64,000 bases of DNA. Origin: Hormiphora californensis. Lineage: Eukaryota; Ctenophora; Tentaculata; Cydippida; Pleurobrachiidae. The notes beneath the pieces are model-generated. The model saw only the letters and a list, made by a program, of their open reading frames with translations. It was not told the DNA's origin and did not search any database. The stretch lies in contig CM035362.1 in the NCBI GenBank assembly GCA_020137815.1, positions 5,370,008-5,434,007 on the forward strand, in the 5' to 3' direction. Made by a program: the position numbers and the translations under genes. This document shows, in pieces, positions 1-10,047 of the stretch (positions are counted from its first letter, which is position 1; every line of letters begins with the position of its first letter).

Positions 1-191
1 TGTTTGCGGAGGGGAAGTTCCCACCGGGACCGGGATTGTTTGCGGAGGGGAAGTTCCCACCGGGACCGGGATTGTTTGCGGAGGGGAAGTTCCCACCGGG
101 ACCGGGATTGCTTGCGGAGGGGAAGTTCCCACCGGGATCAGGATTGTTTGCGGAGGGGAAGTTCCCACCGGGACCGGGATTGTTTGCGGAG
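1..191. repeat. 36-bp minisatellite, about 5.3 units
   Basis: Five head-to-tail 36-bp units and a partial sixth, starting at the window edge. Units differ by one or two bases, for example C for T near 111 and ATC for ACC near 137. Because 36 is a multiple of 3, two plus frames stay open; one reads as a 12-residue repeat of the form FAEGKFPPGPGL. The array may belong to a coding exon of a gene that begins outside the window, but no splice site or homology supports this, so it is called a minisatellite. From 192 to 673 I see no gene. Confidence 0.9.
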
Positions 192-673
192 GTTGATGGG
201 TGGAATTGTTTGAAGAGATCTTCCGTTTCACGGTACTGTACTCTCAGTACTGTGCTATCAATACTATTTCCTGCAAAATTATGATTTATTAATGCACTAC
301 GAATTCAGATGTAAAGTGGAATCAATCGGAGATTAGTGCTTACTACGTAAACTTTTTAAACAAAACCTAGACTAATAAAACTACATATTACCATGTAGTA
401 GTGTTAACCATTTAATGTTAACATGTTAACATACCCGCATTCACCAGACCAGAATCAAAGTTAGTTAGGATGTGCGAGAGGGAAAGAGATGGTCGATCAA
501 AGGATCCTTGATCGTCTTGGATACTCCTGCAAATAATTCCACTCAAAGTACTTAGTATGAAAAAATATCACGATATAACTTTACTCCTAGAATCTAGATC
601 CAGTTAAATTACTGAACTAAAACATGTCCCACATGTAAAATGAGAGATATATTTCAGCTAAAAATAACCCCAT

Positions 674-3225
674 TTACCGAAGGAAGGAAAACTCCGCCGC
701 TTGAGAAATGGACGCCGCACCGTTATAACTATCTAAGGTAGTTTGTGGCCCTGTCGATCCAATGGATGATGTTCCAACCGGAGATGTGAAGTTATTGTTG
801 CCCATATTTGGAGATGTGAAGTTATTGATGCTCATATTTGGAGCTAATTCTGGACCAGGGCTCGGTTCTGAAAGGGAACAGGTGCATGTAGAACTGACAA
901 TTGGCCCTGGGCAAGATGATATCGTTACTTTAACAAGATAATATATTAAGACGTTACCAGGAACCGACCGAATCAGGAAATACTGGTCCCTGATTGGCTG
1001 ATAACCAGTCACGTGACCTAGATACCGAGTTCTGATTGGTTGTTTACTTGTTTCGGTCGGTTCCTGATGTAACTCTACCTTTCAGGTGATATACAATATG
1101 AGCAATTTATCCGGTTTCTAATTAATAAGACGAGGTTTGAACTTTTCATACCATGTTGTTTTAACAAGAAATAAGAGATCTACTAACTTGGAGTGAGATC
1201 CAGATCATTGATTAGACTGGTAAAACTTTCATTCGTTGGAACTTCAAACTCAGGAACAAACTCGCTGTGTTGGTAATCATCAAGGTTCGAAACTGGGAGA
1301 AAAGATGGTCGTTAGTTTAAAGTCCTTCTCTAAAAATTATAACTGGTAAGACCTCAACAACTTAAACAAACAGAAAACAGCAGATTGTAAAGCTCCTAGT
1401 TCCCCAATTTCATATTCCAGATATCGGGGAAATAGGAACATAACAATGCTCAGTATTGGCTCACAGAGAGCCGGCATCTTGTTTCTAATCGTACCTGGCT
1501 GAACGCTATTTATTTATATTGTTATGTTATATGTTTTGGCTTTACATTAATAAAATCAATTGTGAATAATGAGATTATTGAATTATTCTGAATAATGAGA
1601 TCTGATCAAAAATGCTTGCTCATATCTCATTATTCAGTGTAATAATGGGACTTGACAACACATTGTACCAGGAACCGACCGGAACAAGTAAACAACCAAT
1701 CAGAACTCATTATTTAGGTCACGTGACTGGTTATCCGCCAATCAGGGACCAGTATTTCCTGATTCGGTCGGTTCCTGCATTGTACCTGGCTGAAGAACAG
1801 GAGCAGTTAGTGCGTCCACCACGTCCTCTGCGTTCTCAGAGTTGATAGCTTCCTCTAAAGAGTCCATTCCTGGGGGTTGATTGACCGGTATAATTGGCCT
1901 TGTATGACCGGGTTTGGCAGCTTGAATATAAATAGAGGTAAACACTGACAATGACAATGATTTACAATGTAAACAAAGGGCGTGTTGAGTGTTCGGTGCG
2001 GCCTCTACTACTTTCGGGTAGGTCATCCTCCAGACGCAGCAATCACAAACAAACAACAAAGGGAGTTGTACACACTAAACAGAGACTAATATTTGAAATT
2101 ATCTACCCGATTTATATGAATCTACTGACTGACAAAGGGAGTAAATTATAAGTTAAATAAATAATGAAAGCGTCCATACCTGCTCCGTTCTTAACACCCT
2201 TGTCAGCACCTGCCCTCACCAACAATCTTACTACCTCACTGTGACCCTATAACGGGAGTAAATTTGTTGTGGAGCTGCACTATAGCTAATCAACAAGAGC
2301 GCCCCTCTCTCTTTCTCCCCTCTCTCACGTAGGAACCGGCGATTCTTGTTCGATCTCGATCCGATCTCTAAGTAATGACTAAGGATCAAAATCTCGATTC
2401 TGAAAAAAATCCTACTCTCACGCGATCTCCAAAAACCGTACTAAGTTCCGTACCTCAGCACAAGCCAAATGGAGGGGAGTATCAAGATTCTCATCACGAC
2501 AGTTCACTTCTGCTCCATGTACCAGCAGCATTTCTACCACACCTGTAAAAAGGCGGTGTTGGTGACAATGGTGACAAATTCCAGTGGTTGCCATGGTGAC
2601 AAATTCCGGGGTGCGTCACTACATACATGTGCACATGTTAGTATTTGTCTCAATATAAAGGAGTTATCAGTTAGGATGGATCTTAATGAAATACGTATGA
2701 TTTAAATTACCAAAATCTCAAGATTTGAAAAATATACCTGGAGATCCCTTTTGGGCAGCAATATGAAGTGCAGAGGAGCCCCATCCAGTGGGGATGTTAA
2801 CTCCGCCACCGTGCCTCAATAAACACTCAACCAACGAAACCTAGAAATATTTGCATTATTACAGAAAAAAATGGTGAGCTATTTTCGAGCTGGACCAACT
2901 ATCAAAAGTTTTTTAAGATCACCATCACCCAGCCCTCTCCGGCCTCAATAATAATTGCATTATTACAGAAAATAATGGTGAGCTATTTTCGAGCTGGACC
3001 AAGTATTAAAAGTTTTTTAAGATCACCATTACATCACCCGGTCGGTTGATTCAACAACCTCATAGTTCGTATCATATAATATCAACTTACATCCCCCTTC
3101 ACTGCGGCAAGGTGTAGAGCGGTAAGTCCTAGTCGAGTGGCACTGTTTGGATCCTGTCCTGCAGATAGACACGCAGTGAGGGAGGCCATATCTCCCGAGT
3201 GGATACTATCTATCAGTGTCCCCAT
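674..3225 (-). CDS. small ankyrin-repeat protein, 6 exons
   Basis: Deduced exons on the minus strand: 3225-3091, 2840-2738, 2542-2454, 2246-2180, 1920-1786 and 906-674. They sum to 762 nt (253 residues plus stop) with matching phases and GT/AG at every junction. Residues 1-110 contain ankyrin repeats with the hallmarks GLTALHLAAVKGD, SALHIAAQKG, TPLHLACAE and GHSEVVRLLVRAGAD. The last exon is Ser/Thr/Asn-rich with a short internal repeat (NNFTSP twice) and is the least certain part. Ankyrin repeats bind other proteins; the partner cannot be inferred. A 5' exon upstream of 3225 is possible, because an acceptor-like AG precedes the ATG by 13 bases. The last intron contains two MITEs, one exactly at its donor. 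Intron 1 holds a tandem duplication. The stop at 674 could instead be a donor (CG then gtaaat), giving a longer protein. Confidence 0.7.
958..1066. mobile_element. MITE copy 1, hAT-like
   Basis: A 109-bp inverted-repeat element beginning CAGGAACCGACCG and ending with its complement. It contains two CCAAT boxes flanking a central GTCACGTGAC. The flanks do not form a perfect 8-bp duplication here, unlike other copies. It lies in the last intron of the ankyrin gene. Confidence 0.85.
1669..1777. mobile_element. MITE copy 2, hAT-like, at a splice donor
   Basis: A 109-bp element with CAGGAACCGACCG termini and a perfect 8-bp target duplication CATTGTAC (1661-1668 and 1778-1785). Read on the minus strand, the right duplication is GTACAATG, which is exactly the 5' splice donor after ankyrin exon 5 (exon ends at 1786). 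It holds the same CCAAT / GTCACGTGAC / CCAAT core. Confidence 0.9.
2848..3040. repeat. tandem duplication, about 95-bp unit, in an intron
   Basis: Two adjacent copies of a segment starting TTGCATTATTACAGAAAA and including GAGCTATTTTCGAGCTGGACC, with several substitutions. It lies in the first intron of the ankyrin gene. No function is apparent. Confidence 0.8.
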
Positions 3226-3602
3226 CCCACTGTCGAGCTATATTGTGATATCGGGGGGTGATAGAGAAGTTACAGTTGGGATCCTGATTTACTGGGTTGC
3301 TCGGGGTAATAGCATGGTAAATCGGGGTCTGAATATATATACAGTTAATTACAACGACAATAAGTAATTTTAACTAGTTTACCATATCAAAAGCAAGTAG
3401 AAAATGTATAACAATTATCTGATTATCTTAGGTCACACTCAAAAACATAAAATCACTCAAAAAATCACTCAAAACTTTATATTGTAGCTACATAATCTGG
3501 TCAACAGATAATTCTTCTCACCAAGTCCAGATGGTAGACGAATTCCAGTGAGTACTAGAAGATCTACTTTACTCCTGGAATAAATCTTGTGTTCTAGGTC
3601 CT

Positions 3603-5087
3603 CTAAGCTCGTATTCCCCTCCCCTGATCCACCCATCTCCCAATTGCTTCCTTCTCCATCTCCCTGACCCTCAACACGCTTTCAGGATCAGCAGGATTAG
3701 CAGACCGCAGATCCAGATGGTGAGCCCCATCCTTGATCAGGGGGTTCGGACAATCAGACAAACAAAACGGCTCCGAAGCTAGGACAGCGGTTCCACCGGC
3801 AGCCCAGGGATCAAGTCGGCCGTTGGAGAAGAAGATGTTAGAGTATCCCGAGAAATCAAAACCATCCATTCCACCGAAGTAGTGCTTCAGATGGTACGGT
3901 CTAGCCGAAACACCCCACTGTTTCTCGCAGTATTTCACCATTTCAGCCAAATTAAAGACACTCGCAGGGAACATGTCTTGTTTTGGATCGCTACTAATTG
4001 GCAGGAACATCTCCGTGCATGACTGGTAATCCCAACCTGTCATACCCAAATCACCAGCGGGGTCCTTATCCAAATCCAAACAAGGTACTTTTCCAGTGTG
4101 GTTAGCGTACACCTGAGCACCCGCCGCAATTCCCGAAATGATATCGGTCGTATTTGATGCGGCACAGAACTTGGCTACCGGCCAAGCGGGAAGGGGAGCG
4201 AGGAATGATGTTGGGTAGGGGTAATTTACCATGGCCATATCGAAATACATCCCATTCAGCCAGTCAGATAGAAGGTGAGCTGTATCGGTGGTTAGCGGGT
4301 GACAAAGATGGAACATTTCTTGGAGTTTTGCCAGACCAGAATCAGTGGTTGCCATGGATGCAATGAGAGACCAGGACTTGGATACACGACTCGGACACTC
4401 ACGATCAGCTAGGCCGTACGCCTGGGTAAGGACAATGTAAGGACCAGCGGGACCGAGAACACTGCTTTCTGGTTGCCCCGGGAACATCCAAACAGGAGCT
4501 GATGCTGCGATCGCTCCTTGAACCAAACTCGGATACTTTGCCCTCATCCACGCGGCAAGCATGCCCCCATATGAACCCCCAAAAGTAATAACAGGTGCAC
4601 TGAGTTTACCTAACAACTTCCTCCGAACCCACACGATATTGTCCGCGAAATCCGCCATGGCCTGTTCCACCGTCATGTAACGGGAGTGGGCGGGGTCCGC
4701 GAAGGAGGCGTTAACGGACCCGAACGGCATTGAGTTGCCATAGTAACGGTGTTCAGCGAACACAATCGCGGCACCAAACTCCGGTGCTAAATCCCAGAGG
4801 AGGCCGGTGTTTTGAGCAAATAGCTCTATTGCACCCTCGTTGCCAGTGTAGAAAAAGATGCAACCCGTGTCCGGGTTCCAATGGTCCAAGTTAAGGAGGA
4901 TTCGTTGGTCAAATTTCCGCTCCGCTCCCGCGGGGTCGAGGGAAAAATGATCGAGGATCTGGGGGACAGAGGTAGTTTTGAAGGTATTCTTGGTGGGGGT
5001 GTGGTGACGGTAAAGAGACCCCATGAGACGATGAGAAGCGGCACCGCTGAGTGCAACCAAGGTCGCGAGAATAACAAGAAGTTTCAT
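3603..5087 (-). CDS. DPP7: lysosomal serine peptidase of family S28, DPP7-like
   Basis: An intact single-exon gene of 494 residues. S28 enzymes cleave at prolyl bonds: DPP7 removes N-terminal dipeptides and PRCP removes C-terminal residues, in lysosomes or secretory vesicles. Residues 1-16 form a signal peptide ending near SGAAS. The nucleophile is Ser172 in GGSYGG, the acid is Asp426 in NGRLDPW, and the base is one of His456/457 in GAHHLDL. Family blocks FFYTGNEG (78-85), FAEHRYYG (110-117), YPYPTSFLAPLPA (289-301) and WDYQSCTE (352-359) match DPP7 better than PRCP. Cysteines and NHT/NTT/NAS sequons fit a secreted glycoprotein. The start is the only ATG before the signal peptide. A copy of the bases around the start codon is repeated 75 bp upstream. 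The promoter interval contains a MITE carrying an E-box. DPP7 versus PRCP is a motif judgement. Confidence 0.93.
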   Translation of the reverse strand: MKLLVILATLVALSGAASHRLMGSLYRHHTPTKNTFKTTSVPQILDHFSLDPAGAERKFDQRILLNLDHWNPDTGCIFFYTGNEGAIELFAQNTGLLWDLAPEFGAAIVFAEHRYYGNSMPFGSVNASFADPAHSRYMTVEQAMADFADNIVWVRRKLLGKLSAPVITFGGSYGGMLAAWMRAKYPSLVQGAIAASAPVWMFPGQPESSVLGPAGPYIVLTQAYGLADRECPSRVSKSWSLIASMATTDSGLAKLQEMFHLCHPLTTDTAHLLSDWLNGMYFDMAMVNYPYPTSFLAPLPAWPVAKFCAASNTTDIISGIAAGAQVYANHTGKVPCLDLDKDPAGDLGMTGWDYQSCTEMFLPISSDPKQDMFPASVFNLAEMVKYCEKQWGVSARPYHLKHYFGGMDGFDFSGYSNIFFSNGRLDPWAAGGTAVLASEPFCLSDCPNPLIKDGAHHLDLRSANPADPESVLRVREMEKEAIGRWVDQGRGIRA

Positions 5088-5178
5088 GTTTCTAGAGGGA
5101 GATTATGGGGTCAGATGAGGAAGAAGAAGTCAATTAATTGAGAGAATAACAAGATGTTTCATGTTTCTAGAGGGAGTG
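5066..5178. repeat. 35-bp direct repeat spanning the DPP7-like start codon
   Basis: The segment GAGAATAACAAGAAGTTTC plus the following CATGTTTCTAGAGGGAG at about 5069-5103 recurs at about 5143-5177 with one change. The first copy contains the start codon (complement of CAT at 5085-5087). The second supplies another upstream ATG on the minus strand that does not lead into the peptidase frame. Confidence 0.85.
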
Positions 5179-5440
5179 ATCGAGATTACAACAGCTGCTA
5201 AGAGCTTTATGTATTGGGGTTGAGGATAAGCATACAAACTCACTTTTTAAAAGAAAATAAATAAGTGGTAATAAAAGGAAGTACATAAAAATGTATTGAT
5301 AAATCTTTGAATATAATTGTTTTAAATTGTCTTTCAAACCATGTCCTGTAGACCTCCAGGCTCCATACTTGAACATGTTGAATATGTCCATACTATAACA
5401 CATGTCCATTATACTTGAGCATGTTGTCTGACCGTCACTT

Positions 5441-5541
5441 AGGAACCGACCGAGTAAACAACCAATCAGAACTCGTTATTTAGGTCACGTGACTGGTTAT
5501 CAGCCAATCAGGGTCCAGGGACCAGTATTCCCTGATTCGGT
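5441..5541. mobile_element. MITE copy 3, right end degenerate, in the METTL7-DPP7 intergenic interval
   Basis: Matches the hAT-like MITE from AGGAACCGACCG to CCTGATTCGG but lacks the final terminal repeat. The flanks share TCTGACCGT (5427-5435 and 5541-5549), which may be the remains of the target duplication. The right flank overlaps the stop codon of the METTL7-like gene (5549-5551). The element occupies the 461-bp interval upstream of the DPP7-like gene. Confidence 0.8.
5484..5493. promoter_or_regulatory. GTCACGTGAC palindrome (CLEAR/E-box type) carried by MITE 3
   Basis: The ten bases GTCACGTGAC equal the CLEAR consensus bound by TFEB/MITF-family factors in vertebrates. Two NF-Y-type CCAAT boxes flank it (ACCAATCAG near 5461 and GCCAATCAG near 5502). 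It lies about 400 bp upstream of a lysosomal peptidase start codon. Binding or regulation is inferred, not shown. Confidence 0.45.
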
Positions 5542-5548
5542 CTGACCG

Positions 5549-7088
5549 TTACTTTGTAGCAACACCGTATACATGAGGAGAAAAGATTTGCATGGGTCCA
5601 TAATAATCCAGCCCAGGTTTGGTGACAGTGATCTCCGTGTAGTTACATCTCACATCACTGAACCATTGGCATCTAATGGATGATTTGGGTTAGAGAAGGA
5701 ACTACGTATAAAACTCAGTCTAAATTAAGTGGATTGTTTGTAGTTGCTTATTTTTGTTGCTCTCTCTTGTCCATTGTTTCTCTCTTTTCACGCCTGATGC
5801 CTATTTTTTCCCTGCCCGGGTGGATGCCGAAGGCAGGGAAACACAGCATTATGAATACATAATGCAATAATTCTTGTTACTAAATCGAACCTGATAGCCC
5901 GCTCCACGTCGGTGAAATAGCAACCCCACCAGGAGTACTGCAGTCTAAAGTTGAGCTGATACCACCAATTTCTGGACATGAAATTTCTACTTGGCACGTG
6001 CTCCAGAAAATAAAACTGAAAAATATTAATGGGTGAAGGTTTTGAAATTTATGGTACAAATTGAAAATCTATACTAAAACTTATTTAGTATCAACTCCCG
6101 TTCGAATACCTTTCCTTGGGGTTTGAGAACTCGTAAAATCTCCTGGATGCTATGTGAAACGTTAAAGCAAGAACACAGCCCATGAATACTGAAAACTACC
6201 GAAACACTCTCATCTGGTATGCTGAACAGTTGACAGGGGATTGTACACAGGAACCTAAGGAATGAGAAATAATTGAACTTTGAAAGTAAAATATTGTTGT
6301 CGGAAACGTCACGAAATTTTTCATCAACATTCATCAATAATTGTCTAAAACAGAAGGATGAGTCCTATATATCTCAAGTAGGTCTGAATTCCCAATAGTA
6401 TACCTGTCTAATTTCACGTTATCATTTTCTACAAAATTTAACTCCAACTTTTCCCTTTCTTCTTCATTAGTATCTGTACCAATGTAGAGACTACCAGGGG
6501 GCACGTATCCTAAATTTGATCCTGAAAACAAGTGAGTCATTCAATTCCTTATTTCAACAAGATTTTTGTCATGAAATTCGTTCTTTGATAATATTTTTTA
6601 TTTTGTTACCTCTATCTACCTGATCCACAGCCTATTTCCAGAACAACAAACTTTTCTCCATCCCCAACAACAGCATCCTCCTTCTCCATCTCATTACCCA
6701 TCTCTCTCAATAGTTTTCGTTTTATCGCCAGTAACTCAGGGTGTGATGTAGCCTTATGAAAATAGCTGCACTGAGCAGCTATGCCAGCAAAGAAGGGCGT
6801 TTGTCGTAACAAAATAGGAATACTTCTTGTTGCTGCGATTGTAACTGAAGCAAGAAATTACGTGAGATCATCCCTCCGATTGCTAAAATGACTCTAACTT
6901 AGTCACGAATTTGATTTACCTCCAGTATAGAATAGGCAACGGACGGCAATATTTTTAGGAAGCCAGCTGTTCACCCAGGCGCCGACCTCTCCAGCCTGCT
7001 CAACAAGATCTCGCAGTGAGAAATCATCGGAAAGTGTAATAGCACTGATGGTTGTGATGGTGGTAATCCCTGTTAGCAAAGATCCCAT
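5549..7088 (-). CDS. METTL7-type SAM-dependent methyltransferase, 6 exons
   Basis: Deduced exons: 7088-6920, 6844-6620, 6521-6404, 6254-6110, 6015-5891 and 5657-5549. They sum to 891 nt (296 residues plus stop) with consistent phases. The product resembles METTL7A/B (thiol methyltransferases on ER and lipid-droplet membranes). The N-terminal ~80 residues carry hydrophobic stretches that could anchor it. SAM-binding motif I is VVLEIGCGSGSN (123-134), followed by YVPPGSLYIGTD as motif II. The motif IPDESVSVVFS precedes EILRVLKPQGKFYFLEHV, the METTL7 signature. The C-terminus ends PHVYGVATK, close to the family's PHIYGYAVK. It is about 50 residues longer than human METTL7A, mostly at the N-terminus. 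A MITE was inserted just after the stop. The 3' end lies 461 bp upstream of the DPP7-like gene on the same strand. Confidence 0.85.
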
Positions 7089-8460
7089 GATTTACTAGCT
7101 TAAGTTTAAGTTTAAGTTTAAGTTTACGCACAATTTATCACAAAGTCACACAATTAATATATAACTTCGTCCCGCTCTTACACCATACACTAATAAAGTG
7201 ATACAAGGCTGAGAGGTGAAAATATACAGTTCACATCAGCGGTTTCCTAAAGCGGTTTAAACAATACTTAGAGACAGTGATACACATCCTAGTAGCATTA
7301 GATGCACAAAATACGAGGAACAAGGGGTTATAGAAAACAAGGTAACGAACTAACAAAACAAGCAGACAAACATAAAAACAGATTAAACAGAATACACAAA
7401 GTCACAGACGCAAAACACAACATCAGCAGTCAATACAAAACGGTTAATACAAAAACATACTAACACACGTACAAACACATTCACAGACAAACAGACAATC
7501 ACAAACACATACACACAGATTCGGTAATAAATAAATAATAAATTAGCTGTCCTTCAAACACACACTCACTGAAGAGTCCTTGACAAGTTTTTTATCGAGA
7601 AAAACGTATTGAGAAAAACGGTATCCTTGACAAGTTTTTTATCGAGAAAAACGTATTGAGAAAAACGGTATCCTTGACAAGTTTTTTATCGAGAAAAACG
7701 TATTGAGAAAAACGGTGTGTATGGTCTTCTTTCTTCATTCTTCGGCATAAAACTCAGCCAGTCTGGAACCTCAGCTACTCAAACTCTGCTAAACAACTCA
7801 GAGGCCAGAAAATGTTAACAATTTACACAAAATGCACACTTGAAAATATTAACTCAATGACTCAGTCATAGGTGGTCCCTCTACTAAGTCTCAGGTAGAT
7901 GTAGGAAGGAATGGTGTAGAAAGTAGGAAGGGATGTAGGAAGGAATATAGGAAGGAATGGTGCAGAGTAGAGACAGTAGGTCAGGTGGGATGTAAGGAAG
8001 CTGGAGAGAGGGTCTGGAAGAAGAGACAGCACCTAGGACACGGGAAACCCAGGAACGAACCAGGTAAGGACAGGGAGGCAGACTATTTAGTTCCATGGAA
8101 CTGCAGGAAGAAATGATGTAGGATTGAGAAAGCAGGTCATAGGTGGGATATAGGGGAGCTGGAGTGTGGGTAATAGGGCGTGGTGGCAATGGTAGCGAGA
8201 GACAGCAGACAGGACACGAGAACCTAGGTACGAACCAGGTAAGGACAGGGAGGTAGACTATTTAGTTCCAGGAAGAAATGATATAGGATTGTGTCAGCAG
8301 GTCATAGGTGGGATATAAGGGAGCTGGAGTGTGGGTCTGGAAGTAGGGCGTGATGGCAGTGATCAAAAGCCAAAAGTAGAAATTTCGGGTCAAAAACGAT
8401 GAAAAGGAAGGGGAAGAAATGAACGAAAATGTGCAAAAAAGGTGCAAAAAATTTGAAATG
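7089..8460. repeat. gene-poor interval with tandem repeats
   Basis: No coding signal is seen. It holds four TTAAGT units near 7100-7125, three 47-bp units at 7577-7717, and, from about 7960 to 8345, a roughly 170-180-bp segment repeated about twice with indels (shared landmarks CGAACCAGGTAAGGACAGGGA and GACTATTTAGTTCCA). The middle (7130-7570) is A-rich with many ACAAA/CACA motifs. Confidence 0.75.
7577..7717. repeat. three perfect 47-bp tandem units
   Basis: Each unit starts TCCTTGACAAGTTTTTTATC and ends AAAACGGTA. Each contains two near-identical GAGAAAAACG words 11-15 bases apart. The units are essentially identical, suggesting recent expansion. Confidence 0.92.
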
Positions 8461-8461
8461 T

Positions 8462-9925
8462 TAAAGTGCGTTTCAAACGACTTGACCTGAGATTCCTGGA
8501 AATTCAGGATTTCCCCTTTGTAAATACACGCGCAGTGCGCCAAATTCCAAGAATTAATGTCCTTTTTTTCAACTGTTCACCCCCCAAAGTCGTGCGCGGA
8601 ATTGTTTTGCGCGTTTATCACATGTTAACTATGGCGGTGCATGAGTGCACGATGAATAAGGAACCATAATAAAGTTCAAGAGCGCACCCCATCCAAGAGC
8701 GTACCACCTCCAAAAGACACCACTCCAAGAGCGCACCACATCAAAGAGAGCTCCCCATCCAGAAGATACCGCGTGCAGGGGACACCACGCGCAGAAGAGA
8801 CCGCACGCGCAAATACAACGCCGCGCTGGTCTCTTCTGCGCGTGGTGTCCCCTGCGCGTGGTATCTTCTGGATGGGGAGCTCTCTTTGATGTGGTGCGCT
8901 CTTGAAGTGGTGTCTTCTGGAGGGTAGGCGGTAAATGTTAACCAGATCTGAGAGAAAACGTACGTGCAAAACCACGTTTTTGTCCATAACTCAGTCATTT
9001 CTTGACCAATTTGCAAAATCTTGGGCGCGTTGGAAAGAGGACATTGAGCTCTTTCAAATAAGCCCAATAAAACTAAAATCGGCGCAAAATGCGCAGCGTC
9101 ATGGCGCAAAATGCGCGTTTTCGCCACCACGCCGCGCAATTTGCGCCAATTTTCATTTTCTTGAGCTCATTCGAAAGATCTCAATGTCCTCTTTCCGATG
9201 AGCGAAAGATCTTGCAGATTGGTCAAGAAATGGCTGAGTTATGGGCAAAAACGTGCGAAATTCTCACAGATCTGGTTAACATTTACCGCCTACCCTTCTG
9301 GAGGTGGTGCGCTCTTGGATGTGGTCTCTTTTGGGTGTGGTACGCTCTCAGGTGTGGTCTCTCTTCGATCGGGTGCGCTCTTGGGTGCTCTTGGAGGCTC
9401 TTGAACTTTATTATGGTTCCTTATATTTTAACAAAAAAAGAAAAAATGAAAAAGAAAATAAAGAAAAATTGAAAAAAAGTAGAAAAATAAAAATAAAATT
9501 GAAAAAAAAGAAAAAAAATTTGTTTTTTGAAATTTCGCGTGCACTCATGCACCGCGTAAACCGTAAATCGGCTCAAAAGTGCACGCGCGTTACATGTCGC
9601 GGCGAAATATTACAAAATAAGCTGCTTTTTTGCGGCGCGCAATTTTATTCTCATTTTGGCCAAAATTCCAACCAAATTTGGTTGGAATTTTTTACTTTTT
9701 TACCAAATTTCTGCGTTGGAGTTGTCTTTAACCAAATTTCAACCCCAACATCTGGTCGAACCCAACGTGTATGAACTATGAGACTCATTTTGATTAATTC
9801 TAAAGTCCGTTTCAAGCGACTTGACCCGTAATTCTTGGAATTTGGCGCATTGCGCGTGTATTTACAAAGGGGAAATCCTGAATTTCCAGGAATCTCAGGT
9901 CAAGTCGTTTGAAACGCACTTTAGA
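8462..9925. mobile_element. composite inverted-repeat element with nested foldback
   Basis: Outer arms: 8462-8555 (GCGTTTCAAACGACTTGACC and following) recurs inverted at about 9800-9925. Inside, from 8634 to 9556, is an element whose ends read GGTGCATGAGTGCACG and complement. Inside that, at about 8657-9425, is a foldback starting AAGGAACCATAATAAAG with its inverse at the other end. The core is GC-rich and highly palindromic (8675-8930). The order of nesting is inferred from interrupted A/T-rich internal sequence shared with the element at 13,573. No transposase ORF is visible; the ORFs crossing it are fortuitous. Confidence 0.75.
8675..8930. repeat. near-perfect hairpin of about 250 bp
   Basis: 8680-8815 (with AAGAGCGCACC, GAGAGCTCCCCATCC and GACACCACGCGCAGAAGAGACC) is followed by its reverse complement at 8825-8930, with a loop of about 15 bases. 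A third, diverged copy of the right arm's words lies at 9295-9410. Confidence 0.85.
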
Positions 9926-10047
9926 TATGGCTACCCCTTTCTCTCTTCAGCAGCTTCTCCTTGGCTGATGAAATGTGATACCAATCGGTAACGGGTGAAC
10001 CACCTCAAGAGCCATCAAAAAGGAGACTTGAAGGATAAGGATTTAGC

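Noticed and set aside
1-191. CRISPR-like spacing in the 36-bp array
   Set aside because: The units abut with no spacers, and the genome is eukaryotic.
1612-1845. ORFs over MITE copies (here and at 674-1012 upstream part)
   Set aside because: They consist of the repeat SQPIRTHYLGHVTGYPPIRD-type translation of the MITE and recur at each copy.
7095-7125. TTAAGT repeats as telomere sequence
   Set aside because: Only four units, not a metazoan TTAGGG motif, and internal to a gene-bearing contig.
8741-9472. Overlapping ORFs on both strands at the foldback element
   Set aside because: Palindromic DNA gives mirrored open frames; no transposase motif.
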